Positions 45,285 to 56,648 of a stretch of DNA of 64,000 bases are shown here, piece after piece. How positions within the stretch are numbered: the first letter of the stretch is position 1; every line of letters starts with the position of its first letter. Made by a program: the position numbers and the translations under genes. The notes under the pieces are model-generated. The model worked only from the letters and a program-made list of their open reading frames with translations, did not search any database and was not told the DNA's origin. Origin of the DNA: Atherinomorus stipes (Eukaryota; Chordata; Actinopteri; Atheriniformes; Atherinidae); NCBI GenBank assembly GCA_023101725.1, contig JALJCO010008708.1:124001-188000 (forward strand), written 5' to 3'.

Positions 45285-46235
45285 GGGGATTATCACGCTT
45301 ACCGGAAGTTCCCGGATTTTGACACTTCCTCTTCCGGGCCATGTTAAGACAGCCGTTCCTGCTCTGTTATACTGTTTAAATCGGATAAACTCCAAACATA
45401 TTTAAGTTTTCATTCCAGACTGAAGTGATACTGGATCAAAAGCTGGATCAAAGTGATCGATTCGCCGCGGTGAAGGACCGAACTTTATAATAAAACACAC
45501 ACGTTTGTTTGTCGCCGGGGGGCACAACACCGGCACTTCGTGTTAGCAGGCTAGCATTAGCCAGCTAGCGTTTACTGACGTGCTTAACTTTGTGCGGCTG
45601 AAAACACACAAGCATCTGAAAGCGTCTGGGTCTACCCCCCTTTATGAAAAAGGGGGGGAAGAAAGAAGAAGTTTAGAAGTTTTTCCAAAAAAGGATGGCT
45701 AATGCTAACATAAAATATACCACTCTTAAATTAAATGAAAAAAACCAATATTACAAGGATAGAAAGGGAATAAAATGCGGAGGAAAAAAAATAAGCGGGG
45801 CGGGGGAGAGCGGGGGACACTAGTTTGAAGCACTCCTTTCTTGGCAGTCCCCAGTTGTTCCACTGGAAACGGGGGGGTACAGACCCGATTTTCAGATGTT
45901 TGTGTGTTTTAAGACGCACAATGTTAAGCACGTCAGTAAACGCTAGCTGGCTAATGCTAGCATGCTGTGAAGTGCCAGTGTCGTCCCCCACCAGCGACAA
46001 ACAAACGTGTGTTTTATTATAAAGTTCGGTCCTTCACCGCGGCGAATCGATCGCTTTGATCCAGCTTTTGATCCAGTATCACTTCGGTCTGGAATGAAAA
46101 CTTAAATATGTTTGGAGTTTATCCGATTTAAACAGTATAACAGAGCAGGAACGGCTGTCGTTAACATGGCCCGGAAGAGGAAGTGTCAAATGTTTCAACT
46201 TCCGGAAACCGGAACGCGGAAGCGTGATAATCCCC
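45285..46235. mobile_element. Foldback element with 340-bp inverted arms
   Basis: Left arm 45285-45640 starts GGGGATTATCACGCTT. The right arm 45880-46235 is its reverse complement at roughly 90 percent identity by eye, sharing CATGTTAA.GACAGCCGTTC, TTTAAATCGGATAAACTCC and TTCGCCGCGGTGAAGGACC. The spacer of about 240 bp is G/A-rich. No frame for a protein. Target duplication not resolved. Confidence 0.88.
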
Positions 46236-47886
46236 TATTGTGGTCTCAGCTTTATTCGCACAAGTAGGCTAGCTATATTAGCCGTTATGCACAGCTACGC
46301 TACATGATTAAGTCGTTTTTCAAAAAGAAATGCTGTGATTTCAACATGTTTAAACATCCAGAATCATTACCACGTTAATAACGTTTGTAAGAAACCAAGA
46401 TTTCAGTGAAATATGATTATTTGCGTTTGCGGAGATCCCTCTCCTTCATTCTCCAACAAAAAGAGAGTTTGTATTGGAAAGGGGAAGATCGGGAAGCGGA
46501 AGAAAAGAGAAGAAGTGTATATATAAAAAAAAAAAAAGAAGTAAAAATAAATTTTAAAAAAAAAATAAACGTATAGGGAAAAGAAAATTGTAGTTTTGGA
46601 CTTATAAATATTAATATTTTAATATTTAGAGAACAAATGAAAAAAAATTAGTAAGAAAATCTTATAAAGTTGGTGTGAAGTGATTCAGATGAGTTTTCAG
46701 TCCGCTGTCAGCACCCCCGATGGCATCAGGTGCACCTGCAACCGGAGCGAGTGTGAGTGCGACACCTAGTGGTGGGGAGGAATTAACCTTGTAGCTATTT
46801 AATGTCCTCGTCATAGCAAACTTCTGTCCCATCACCACTATTTCATTTTTTTAAACTGGTAACAGCCCTGTGATGTAAAATAAAGTAAAAAAGGGCTATC
46901 AGCAGCAGAGAAGTCCTTAAATCAGCTTGATAACTATCCAGATGTTTCTCTGTGTCAGTGCCATGTTTACAACAATATGAATAAAAAAAACAGTGTTACT
47001 TTGCAACATATTTGTTTGTGGACTGAACTACTCGCTGGACTGTGATGCTTTGCTGCAAATTTCTAGCTTATTCTTTATCCCTGTGCATTACACAAGCGGT
47101 TATATGAAATATAAATATGTATAACAGCGTGTAAATGAATCTTATGTTTGTTTGTATTGAGCTCATGTATTTTCAAAGTCTGGCATTTGTATTTAATCAC
47201 TTGTTCCTCCATTTTGTTTTTCTTTAAAACCAAAAGTCACATTTCATGTCATTGTTTATCTCGATTTGGCCTTGTTTTGTGAATGAAGCGTTGTGAAAAA
47301 TGAAATCCAGCTCACTTGTTTATGCTGGAGAACGTTACGTACGATGGATGTGTGGAAGAACACTCATTAAAACTGAAAGTTATCCGCTGCTGCTCCACAG
47401 TTGACGCCGTCAGCTGTGGAGCAGCCAACTGTTTCACTTGTCATATCAGTAGAAGCACAGGTGTGTTTAATAACGTGAAGATTGCTGTGTTTAAGCGTCA
47501 TATCAGGAGTCCAGCAGCGACCTGAGCCTGGAGAGCCTGCAGGCAGCCCAGTTAAGCTCAACAACACCCGTCTGTCAGATAACCATCATTTAGGACCAGA
47601 CTGAAGAAGCCCTGGAATAGATGATTGCTGAGGAGGACTGCACATTTGTTTATTTGTTAATTCATTTATTTATCGACTTGTTTCTTTTGTTAAATAATTG
47701 TTCATGGGAAACATACAATGTAAAATAAATATGTTTTCTGGTTTTATATTTTAGTAATGTGTCTATATTTTTAGATTTTTCAAATCTTATTTTAAAAAAA
47801 TCATAAAATTTAGACAATTAAAATTCTCCAAGAGCTATAAAATATTAACAGAGTTTGTCAACTGACCACGAACTGTTGACCTAGTT
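46236..47886. other. Unique sequence, no gene recognised
   Basis: Includes an A/G-rich stretch at 46480-46580 and several AT-rich blocks. 47290-47600 is complex and GC-balanced with frames on both strands but no splice sites that I trust. Confidence 0.35.
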
Positions 47887-47898
47887 AATATATGTGTA

Positions 47899-47959
<61 letters not shown>

Positions 47960-47984
47960 CCATATATATATATATATACATATG
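47887..47984. repeat. TA/TG microsatellite
   Basis: (TATG)n then (TA)n directly bordering the Z repeat on the right. Confidence 0.95.
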
Positions 47985-48147
47985 GGGATATTTGCTCTCA
48001 GAGCAGAATATAGTTGTAACTCAAAATACATAAATACATGACAGATACAACCTCACAGTTGTCTGCATAGATCGGTATCGGTAGATATTGGGACAATATT
48101 GGCTTATTGGATATCGGGGGAAAAAGCCAATATTGAACATCCCTTGT
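47985..48147. repeat. Dispersed repeat fragment Z, copy 2
   Basis: GGGGATATTTGCTCTCAGAG to GCCAATATTGAACATCCCT matches 2235-2410, including the CAACCTCACA and TGCATAGATCGGTATCGGTA blocks. Confidence 0.65.
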
Positions 48148-48978
48148 AAATAGCAAATATAATTTATAAAGTTACAATCAAATTAGACAAATCTTATTAA
48201 AATAACTTTTTACAAGTTTCTTTTCACACATATTTGTGTTTTTATGTATCTATTTCCAGTGTTCTGATGAACACATCACGTTTACACACGCATGAATCCT
48301 GTTATATTTTCTTTAAGAAGATTATTTTCCTTTACAGATTTTTTAATTTAAGTTAGACAAACATGTTTACATAAGAAATGTTCAAGTTTAGTGTAAATAT
48401 GAGACAAATTTCGGGAAAAATCTACTTCTGGGGACTTTTAAAGCAGGTGCTGGCCCTGTAAACCCTCTCACCAGCTTCTAAAAGCTCTGCGACAGACCTC
48501 TGTACATTCACATGTCGTAGTTTATTGGACTTCACACCTGACCCCTCCCATCATTATATCAGGGTGGGCTCAGGTGCAGTGTGTTGTGCTTGTGCCCCCG
48601 GTAACTGTGATGTGGCGTTTGCCAGTCCCCCCGCTGCAGCTGCCATGTGGAAGCGCAGGCAGGTGTTTCAGCCGAGCCCTGAAAATGTGCTGCTGCTATG
48701 CTGGCGTGCCTTCAGTTGATTTTCCTCCAGAACGTGGGGGGTCACGCTGAGGTGACTGCAGCAACGCAGCTATCAGGAAGCAAGCCCGTGTCATCGTCGC
48801 ATCATTCGTGTTTCTGTGTGGGTTCCTCAGCATCGCAGACACGAACGCCTTCGCTTGGACTTTCATTGTTCGAACAGCAGCTGCCAGTTTGTCCAGCAAT
48901 CACAGCCGCGATAGCAGAGATAGAAACAGAGGCACCGGACAGGCTTTCTCAGGGAAACGAGCAGTTATCCAACACTTA
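48148..48978. other. Unique sequence, no gene recognised
   Basis: GC-richer part at 48540-48970 with overlapping frames on both strands; none shows splice borders or a family motif. Confidence 0.35.
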
Positions 48979-49568
48979 GGGCGCTTTATAAAGCTTTTTT
49001 GATTCGAATAGAGTCCGTTTGCTCGGAAAGTCCGCTTACTTCGGGGAGTTGTGAACGCGCAAACGGACTCTGATCCGAACAAACAAGGGCTCGGTCCGCC
49101 TACAAACGTGGGTCTCGGTGCGATTGAAGCGAACCAAATACAGGAAGTGGACTACAAATTGCATAGGCATTGTGGGTAAAACATTTCACAACGTGGGCAA
49201 ACGCTACGACAACAAACACACCTGAGGGACTGCGGTACTTATAAAGATGGCTCGTAGTCATACGTGGAGTTACGAGGATGTAAAAGCTTTAATGGATATC
49301 TGGTCTGATGAAATCATATCCAGCTCCTCATACAAAAATAATGTCGCTTAGTGGGGGGAACAGAAGTTGTGAGAACCTTCTTGTACGTGCGTCTTGTCCA
49401 CTCCGACGGTAAATCCGAGAGCAGCGCCACCTGAGATTCTCATTCTTGGCTCGTTTGGCAATAGAGCAACGTGAACGCGATCTCGGTCCGGAAGACCACC
49501 CCCGCCCCCAAGCGAACCGAGTCCCCAAACGGACCGAGTCTCGCGGACTATGCTTTCTGAATGCACCC
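48979..49568. mobile_element. Harbinger-like MITE S, copy 2
   Basis: Left GGGCGCTTTATAAAGC after TTA (48976-48978); right GCTTTCTGAATGCACCC followed by TTC. Subterminal GAGTCCGTTTG..CGGAAAGTCCGC matches the copy at 55095 in the same orientation pattern. No transposase. Confidence 0.75.
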
Positions 49569-49746
49569 TTCGAGGCGGTTCTAGGATGAGAGGTTTGGGG
49601 GTGTCGAGTATCCGAAGAGCTGCCCGGCCAGGAAACATAACATTCACTCTTATTTACAGTTTAACACAATTTCATTTGCACGTGTAAAAGAAAAACACGA
49701 TCTGGGAAAGTCTGTGACTGATCATCCCTGAAGTTGCTGTTCCTCA

Positions 49747-51369
49747 GTTGGAACCTTGTTCCAATAGCTGGGATGGAACCTTGTTCCAATAGCTGGGATG
49801 GAACCTTGTTCCAATAGCTGGGATGGAACCTTGTTCCAATAGCTGGGATGGAACCTTGTTCCAACAGCTGGGATGGAACCTTGTTCCAATAGCTGGGATA
49901 GAACCTTGTTCCAATAGCTGGGATAGAACCTTGTTCCAATAGCTGGGATGGAACCTTGTTCCAGTAGCTGGGATAGAACCTTGTTCCAATAGCTGGGATA
50001 GAACCTTGTTCCAATAGCTGGGATGGAACCTTGTTCCAGTAGCTGGGATAGAACCTTGTTCATGCTGGGATGGAACCTTGTTCAATAGCTGGGATGGAAC
50101 CTTGTTCCAATAGCTGGGATGCCTTGTTCGTGTGGGTGGCCTTGTATTGGGGTTGTATGTGGGTGGCCTTGTCGTAGCTGGGATGGCCTTGTCAGTGCTG
50201 GGATGCCTTGTCCATGTGGGATAGAACCTGTTCATGCTGGGATGGACCTTGTTCGTGGGTGTGTGTGGGTGGCATGTGTGTGTGGGTGACCGGGAAAGTG
50301 GGATGCCTTGTTCCAATAGCTGGGATGGAACCTTGTTCCAATAGCTGGGATGGAACCTTGTTCCAATAGCTGGGATGGAACCTTGTTCCAATAGCTGGGA
50401 TAGAACCTTGTTCCAATAGCTGGGATGGAACCTTGTTCCAATAGCTGGGATAGAACCTTGTTCCAATAGCTGGGATAGAACCTTGTTCCAATAGCTGGGA
50501 TAGAACCTTGTTCCAATAGCTGGGATGGAACCTTGTTCCAATAGCTGGGATAGAACCTTGTTCCAATAGCTGGGATGGAACCTTGTTCCAATAGCTGGGA
50601 TGGAACCTTGTTCCAATAGCTGGGATAGAACCTTGTTCCAATAGCTGGGATAGAACCTTGTTCCAATAGCTGGGATGGAACCTTGTTCCAATAGCTGGGA
50701 TAGAACCTTGTTCCAATAGCTGGGATAGAACCTTGTTCCAATAGCTGGGATAGAACCTTGTTCCAGTAGCTGGGATAGAACCTTGTTCCAATAGCTGGGA
50801 TGGAACCTTGTTCCAGTAGCTGGGATAGAACCTTGTTCCAATAGCTGGGATAGAACCTTGTTCCAATAGCTGGGATGGAACCTTGTTCCAATAGCTGGGA
50901 TAGAACCTTGTTCCAGTAGCTGGGATAGAACCTTGTTCCAATAGCTGGGATGGAACCTTGTTCCAATAGCTGGGATGGAACCTTGTTCCAATAGCTGGGA
51001 TAGAACCTTGTTCCAATAGCTGGGATGGAACCTTGTTCCAATAGCTGGGATAGAACCTTGTTCCAATAGCTGGGATGGAACCTTGTTCCAATAGCTGGGA
51101 TAGAACCTTGTTCCAATAGCTGGGATAGAACCTTGTTCCAATAGCTGGGATAGAACCTTGTTCCAATAGCTGGGATAGAACCTTGTTCCAATAGCTGGGA
51201 TGGAACCTTGTTCCAATAGCTGGGATGGAACCTTGTTCCAATAGCTGGGATGGAACCTTGTTCCAATAGCTGGGATAGAACCTTGTTCCAGTAGCTGGGA
51301 TAGAACCTTGTTCCAGTAGCTGGGATAGAACCTTGTTCCAGTAGCTGGGATAGAACCTTGTTCCAACTG
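49747..51369. repeat. 25-bp minisatellite, about 65 copies
   Basis: Unit TAGCTGGGATGGAACCTTGTTCCAA with two common variants (GGATAGAACC; CCAGTAGC). Each unit has the small hairpin GGAAC-CTT-GTTCC. The outer edges are mutual inverts: CCTCAGTTGGAAC on the left, GTTCCAACTGAGG on the right. The minus strand of the unit has no stop in any frame, so three overlapping frames of up to 630 residues appear; these are not genes. 50041-50315 is heavily degenerate. Confidence 0.97.
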
Positions 51370-51397
51370 AGGTTCCTCATCTCTTCTATTCAAAGCG

Positions 51398-51837
51398 CAC
51401 CGGGGTTCGTCCACTAAAGTGGTGCAGATTGTAGTGACACAATTCGCAACTGTATTTGGGTTTTCCATCTCTTTTATGGAGCGTGCTAACCACCACGCCA
51501 CCAGCATGGTCGCTAGTTCGATTCCCAGCTGGGGAGGGGGTTCGAACAATCCAACAGTTCCTTCCTGTGTGGAGTTTGCATGTTCTCCCCGTGTATGCGT
51601 GGGTTCTCTCCGGGTTCTCCGGCTTCCTCCCACCATCCAAAGACGTGATGTTAACTGGTCACTCTAAATTGTCCTTAGGAGTGAATGTGAGTGTGAATGG
51701 TTTCTGTCTCTCTGTGTTGGTCCTGCGACAGACTGGCGACCTGTCCAGGTGTTCCTGCCTCTCGCCTGATAATAGCTTTGATAGACTCCAGAAACCCTGA
51801 ACTGGATAAACGGTACAGAAAATGACTGACTGTCTGA
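51398..51837 (+). mobile_element. tRNA-derived SINE
   Basis: A tRNA-like segment with a B-box-like GGTCGCTAGTTCGATTCCC (about 51508-51527) is followed by a body that is very common in fish: GTGTGGAGTTTGCATGTTCT, GGCTTCCTCCCACCATCC, GACTGGCGACCTGTCCAGG, ending near CTGGATAAACGGTACAGAAA. Imperfect flanks TCTTCTATTCAAAGC (51383) and CTTTTATTCAAAGC (51841) may be the target duplication. RNA polymerase III would transcribe such elements. Confidence 0.82.
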
Positions 51838-52080
51838 TTTCTTTTATTCAAAGCTATTATAAAAGCTAGCTTACCAGCTTTCCCGTGTTAACCTTTTGCT
51901 GAAGTTCATCCGGACGCTTTAGTGGACGGAACGTATAAAATAATTGCTTTTGGACATTTCAGAACAGTTCTGGATTTGGGACGTATTCCATTCTGATGGA
52001 TTTAATAATGAATTAGTACACTCCTATTGTAATAGTTCTCGTTGTCATTACGATCTCGATAAACAGTTGTAACAGCTGTG
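51838..52080. other. No recognised feature
   Basis: AT-rich. CTTTAGTGGACGGAAC at 51917 mirrors GTTCGTCCACTAAAG at 51406, an inverted pair spanning the SINE. Confidence 0.45.
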
Positions 52081-52375
52081 GGACTTTTTAAATATGGCGG
52101 GGCGGAAAAAGTAGAGATCACGCAAGGGGCGGGGCTTTCCAGTTCTACCAATCACCAAACAGCTACATATTTCAGTTACTATGGAACCCCGAAAAGACCC
52201 TGCCTCGGAGTAGGAGCTAAAAAGGTTCTAGGAACTGAGGACCGAGGTCCCTGGTTCCTACATGTCCAAATGCGCCAAAAGAAAAACGTCCTGGTCCCCG
52301 AAAAGGTTCTGGGAACTCCAGAAGGTCCGAAAGCGCCTCAAAGTGTTGAACAGGACCGTGAATTTTTTATATAGT
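52081..52375. repeat. Decayed MITE rich in GGTTCTAGGAACTGAGGACC
   Basis: AAAAAGGTTCTAGGAACTGA and CGAAAAGGTTCTGGGAACTC are repeated within it. Resembles a fish MITE; ends not resolved. Confidence 0.5.
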
Positions 52376-52380
52376 TACAC

Positions 52381-52398
52381 CTATAATATATACATATA

Positions 52399-52433
<35 letters not shown>

Positions 52434-52447
52434 GTATATATATATAC
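52381..52447. repeat. TA microsatellite
   Basis: (TATATA)n with CATA and TGTA interruptions arranged nearly palindromically. Confidence 0.9.
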
Positions 52448-52814
52448 ACCATAGTCTGGGTGAATACTCGATTCTGATTGGCTGCAGGGTGTTCATTAAA
52501 ACGGGATATAGGACAACTAGAAAAGAAGTTCGGAACAAACAGCCCGATCGTTCAAAATCAATGTGCTTACTTAAACACTAGTTGGTAACCATGGCAACAG
52601 AACTTACTATTTTAACAGTAAAAACAACTTCAACATATTAATAATTGGCTTATCATTTATTTCTTTCGTAAGTGACCGTGGTGTAAGCGGGAAAACGCCC
52701 TCCGAGGTCGTCCATTATCAGAAATTAATGGACGACGTGGAGGCGTGAACCGTCTGACGCGAAATTCACGCCTCCTCGTTGGGCAGTATCCCTTACGTAT
52801 ACATGCGTATATAT
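52448..52814. other. Possible decayed repeat
   Basis: Contains TCGATTCTGATTGGCTGCAG and ACGGCAG-free unique DNA. No gene. Only the flank of element U copy 3 is informative. Confidence 0.3.
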
Positions 52815-53521
52815 CATAGACTGTATATAATTACTGGACGTAGCTTCCGGTCTCTTCTGAATAGAGAGATGTGAAGCCAGTTGGGCGTGTCTTACCGTCG
52901 CCATCTTGCCGTGTCACGTACGTCGTCACTCCAGGAAAATCCTAAAATGGGCACAGCGCGGCCGCGGGACAAATGATTGACAGCTGACGTACTGTGGGCT
53001 AAACGCTAACTGAGCTAACACGAAACTAAGAGGAGCTAACAAAGATAAGCCCCCTAAGCGGCATGGTTAAGGTAAGACATGCTTAGACTTGCAATTCGCT
53101 GACTAAACACCGCCGTTGTGCGACTCTGTAACAAACTGAGACCTTATTAAGAGCAAAGAAGGAGCTAACTAGGAGCCTTCGGTCGGCAGGCGGAGCTTCC
53201 GGTCTGCCGCATGTCAATCATAAGGATACGCCCTTAATTATGTGTAATTTGAAGAATAAATAACATCTAAACGAATGAGTTATAAAAAAATTCACCCCCT
53301 CACAGTTGACATGAAGGTAAACGTGACCTAATAAACCTAAAATGATTTTTTGAACCAGGCTGTAAACCTGTTTATTTCTGCTGTGAAGTTGGCGTTTTTA
53401 ACATGGGAGTCTATGGGGATTTGCTCGCTCTTGGAGCCAGCCCCTAGTGGATGAAGGGAGGATTACACTATATACAATGCGGAAGAGAGCTTCACTGTTC
53501 TGAGGCGGAGTTTGCCCCTTG
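52815..53521 (+). mobile_element. hAT-like element U, copy 3
   Basis: CATAGACTGTATATAATTAC to GTTTGCCCCTTG, perfect 8-bp duplication GTATATAT at 52807-52814 and 53522-53529. 707 bp; almost identical to copy 1 apart from the last 60 bases. Confidence 0.93.
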
Positions 53522-53576
53522 GTATATATATATATTTAAAAATTTTTCGGTGGTGGGATTTAATTTAGGGGTGGTT

Positions 53577-53579
<3 letters not shown>

Positions 53580-53607
<28 letters not shown>
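53580..53607. repeat. Poly-C run
   Basis: About 27 consecutive C residues. Length is probably unreliable in any assembly. Confidence 0.9.
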
Positions 53608-54915
53608 AAAATAGGCTAAAATCGCCTGTGACTCAGACGAACATTAATGTCTGAAAATGACACTTAAAAGAGTTTTAGCAAGATAGTGTGACTAATATGT
53701 GAGAAACGACTTTGCAACTGTGGATTTTCTAAGTTAAACTCAAACACTAAATCCAGATTTTAAGAAAATTTGCCATCGAAATCCTCTTTTTTATTAGCAC
53801 ATTTTCAGATTGATTAACTCCAAAGCAAAGGTTGTTATTGTGATAAAGCTACAGCTAATGTGCTTCTCTCCTCTGGTTGCCTCAGACTTGCTTTTTCTAA
53901 TGTGGCAAATGAAAATCTCTCCGGCAGCCGTCGTAGCTGCTGTGTTAACTGGCATTATGTCGGTGAGGCAGAAGTCACTCTCTTCTGATTAGTTTGAGCA
54001 AAACAAAACAAAATAAACTCCCTCACAGCCAGAAATTAGTGTCAGGCTGGATGAATTAAGGGACATGAAGCTGCGATTTACTGGTTTTACATTTTAATCT
54101 GAACAGAATGAGAAAACAGCGTTAAGCTGATGCCGTCGCGGCGTCTCACAAACAGCCAGTTCCCTGAAGTTGTCGGACATCCTGCTATAAAATGTGGGGA
54201 AGTCATTAACTGAGGTAAAAGTGAATGAGGGAGCTGGAAGAAAATGCAACATGTCAGATGACAGAGAAAGCCCTGAAACGCTGCGAGTTTTTTGGGGGGG
54301 GGCAGTTTTCATTTGACGCAGCAAAAAAGAGAGAAAATGGATTTATAAAGAGGACACAAAGAGCTCAGAGAGTATGTGTTACTTTATCTCTGATCCACTT
54401 CAAAGCCTTTCATGGTTCCTGTAATTTATGTCTCTGGACTGAATCCTCAAAGCAGCATGTGAATCACGGCTGTTTGTCTTCGGATCGGTATTTCTCTCCA
54501 CCGGCAGATGATGAACAACTCCGGGCAGAAGATCCTCACCCTGCTCTTCTCTGTGGAGTTTTACTACTGCAAACCTAATTAGTCCCCCCTGGATTCACCT
54601 AAATCCAGTAACAGATGCTCACCCGCACCTCTGCCATGAAAGCAGCTTCATTAGTCCTGATTGTTTGTGTTTGTCTGCATTTGGAGAGCTCGTCTGCCTC
54701 CTTAACAAGGTCAATCACTCGCAGCTCCACAAGCGAGCACGCTTCTGCACCCAAACGCGCTCTGCTGTAACTTTTCACACCCACACACTCTTTGCTTGGC
54801 AGATTTAGATAAAAACGCCGTCATTATCCAGCTGGGCTTCTCTCTCCTGAGCTGGATTGAACCTTTTAAGATGGAAAAGAGAAGCGGACTGCGAGGACAC
54901 GAGCAAACGCTGCTG
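53608..54915. other. Unique sequence, no gene recognised
   Basis: A CTCTGGTTGCCTCAG acceptor-like site near 53885 and a GTCGGTGAGG donor-like site near 53965 enclose about 80 bases with a Met/Ala-rich frame. Signals are average and I do not call an exon. Confidence 0.3.
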
Positions 54916-55007
54916 CACGCTGCAAAAACTCAAATCTTAGCAAGTATACATGCATGTCTGTAATTTCTCGTCAAAATGTCTCATCACACTCAAAATAAGA
55001 CAAAATT
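54916..55007. mobile_element. MITE A copy 2, left end
   Basis: CGCTGCAAAAACTCAAATCT to AAGACAAAATTACT, the same left end as at 6724. It is broken at the same internal site by element R copy 6. Confidence 0.85.
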
Positions 55008-56175
55008 ACTGAAAGGAATAGTTCACCCGCAGAATGATGTGACTTTATTTTCCACTTCCCCTCATGGTGAGCGAGACTCTGGAGCACTTTTTTAGGGCGC
55101 ATTCAGAAAGCATAGACCGCGATCTCGGTCCGTTTGGGGGCTGGAGTGGTCTTCCAGACCGTGATCGTGTTCACGTTGCACTATTGCCAAACGAGCCAAA
55201 CGGGCCAAGAATGAGAATCTCAGGTGGCGCTGCTTTCAGATTCACCGTAAGCGAGGACAAGACGCACGAACAAGAAGGTTCTCACAACTTCTGTTTCCTC
55301 CTCAAAGCGACATTATTTCTGTACGAGCAGCTGGATATGATGTCATCAGATCAGATATGGATTAAAGCTTTTACTTCCTCGTATTTCCACGTCTGACCAC
55401 GAGCCATCTTATAAGTACCGCAGTCCCACACGTGTTTGTTGTCGTAGCGTTTACCCATAATGCCGATAAAATTTGTCGTCCACTTCCTGTCTTTGGTTCA
55501 CTTAAATCGGACCGAGACCTGCGTTTGCAGGCGGACCGAGTCCGGTTGTTTGTTCCGGATCAGAGTCCGTTTGCGCGTTCACACCTCCCCTAAACGAAGC
55601 GGACTTTCCGACCAAACGGACTCTGATTCTAATCAAAAAAGCTTTGTGAATGCGCCCTTAATATCTCAAACGCAGCCGGTGATCAGGAAGGCTTCATGTT
55701 TCCCCCAACTTTCATAAAATGGAGTTCATCGGGGTCCGAGCCAAAAAGGTCCATAAAAGTCCACAAAAACGTGTCAATATTCCTCCATACTGCTCGTCCA
55801 ATGTAATCCAAGTGTCCTGAGTGGGTAGCGTCCAGAATTTACTCTAAACGACATCATTTAATAGATTTTTAGAGCCTAAACAGTAGAACATCGCATCTCC
55901 TGCGAGCACGACGATGCACGTTCACGAAACTACGGAAGCCTCGGCGTTCAGAGCCTACTCTGCCGATAATTCAAGCATAGGAAGAAATTTGCTGTTTACA
56001 TTGTGCTAAGAGCGACAGAGCTGCAGACAAACTGGGACAAACACAAGAGGGTCCAAGAGGGGTTGATGTTGGTTTAAAACAAAGAAAGAAAGAAAAAGAG
56101 AACGTGCGATCTCGTCTGTCATGGCTTCCATAGTTTCATGAACGCGTATCTACGTGCTCGCAGGAGATGCGATGT
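55008..56175. mobile_element. Element R copy 6 with nested MITE S
   Basis: Left arm from GAAAGGAATAGTTCACCCGC (TTAA decayed to CTGA), interrupted at 55095-55657, resumes at ATATCTCAAACGCAGCC and continues through the core (CGGCGTTCAGAGCCTACTCT, GAAAGAAAGAAAAAGAG). The right arm is missing beyond 56175. Confidence 0.88.
55095..55657. mobile_element. Harbinger-like MITE S, copy 1
   Basis: Ends GGGCGCATTCAGAAAGC and GCTTTGTGAATGCGCCC are inverted, with a 3-bp TTA duplication at 55092-55094 and 55658-55660. The host R arm reads continuously if it is removed. TTA/TAA target and such ends fit PIF/Harbinger elements. No transposase. Confidence 0.9.
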
Positions 56176-56648
56176 AGTACTGATTCAACTGCAGAGTGGA
56201 GCTGAGTAACTTCTGTGCAGTCAGGTCTGGGTTTTCAAACAAATCGATGTAAAAGCAAACTTCTGCAGTAACACTGAGGGAGGCGGCCACAACCTTGTTA
56301 TTACCTGTAAGTTTATCTTCTAAATGCTGTCTTGTCTGATAAACGTAGCTCACTGTCTGAAATGCACATGATGCTAACAGTTAGCCTTTAGCAAACTCAG
56401 ACCGCAGCTTGACCTACTTTCTATAAATAAGATTATAGCCAAATAAGGTGTAGCCAATCAGAATGAAGTCACCTTGGTCTCCGGGTAAAGCTGCATATCA
56501 TTAACGAACCCAACTCTTTCACTGAGGAAGGAGGTGTAGCTGCAAAACAATCCCCCGCTGTAAAAAGTGACGCTTTTTTCTTTTGAGAACGAATGCAGCA
56601 ATGTCCACTACATGAACCAGTTTTTACTGCTATGATGTCATCACTCCT
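56176..56648. other. No recognised feature
   Basis: Unique sequence, short frames only. Confidence 0.4.

Noticed and set aside
49747..51369. Array of steroid-receptor elements (GGAACCTTGTTCC)
   Set aside because: The half-sites are spaced too closely: a receptor element needs hexamers with a 3-base spacer over 15 bases, and this palindrome is 13 bases.
51500..51530. Functional tRNA gene
   Set aside because: Only a B-box-like word and a diverged tRNA-like head are present, followed by a typical SINE body.
49744..51636. 630-residue minus-strand open frame
   Set aside because: It is the 25-bp minisatellite read through, with SINE sequence at its N-terminal part. All three minus frames are open, so openness carries no information.
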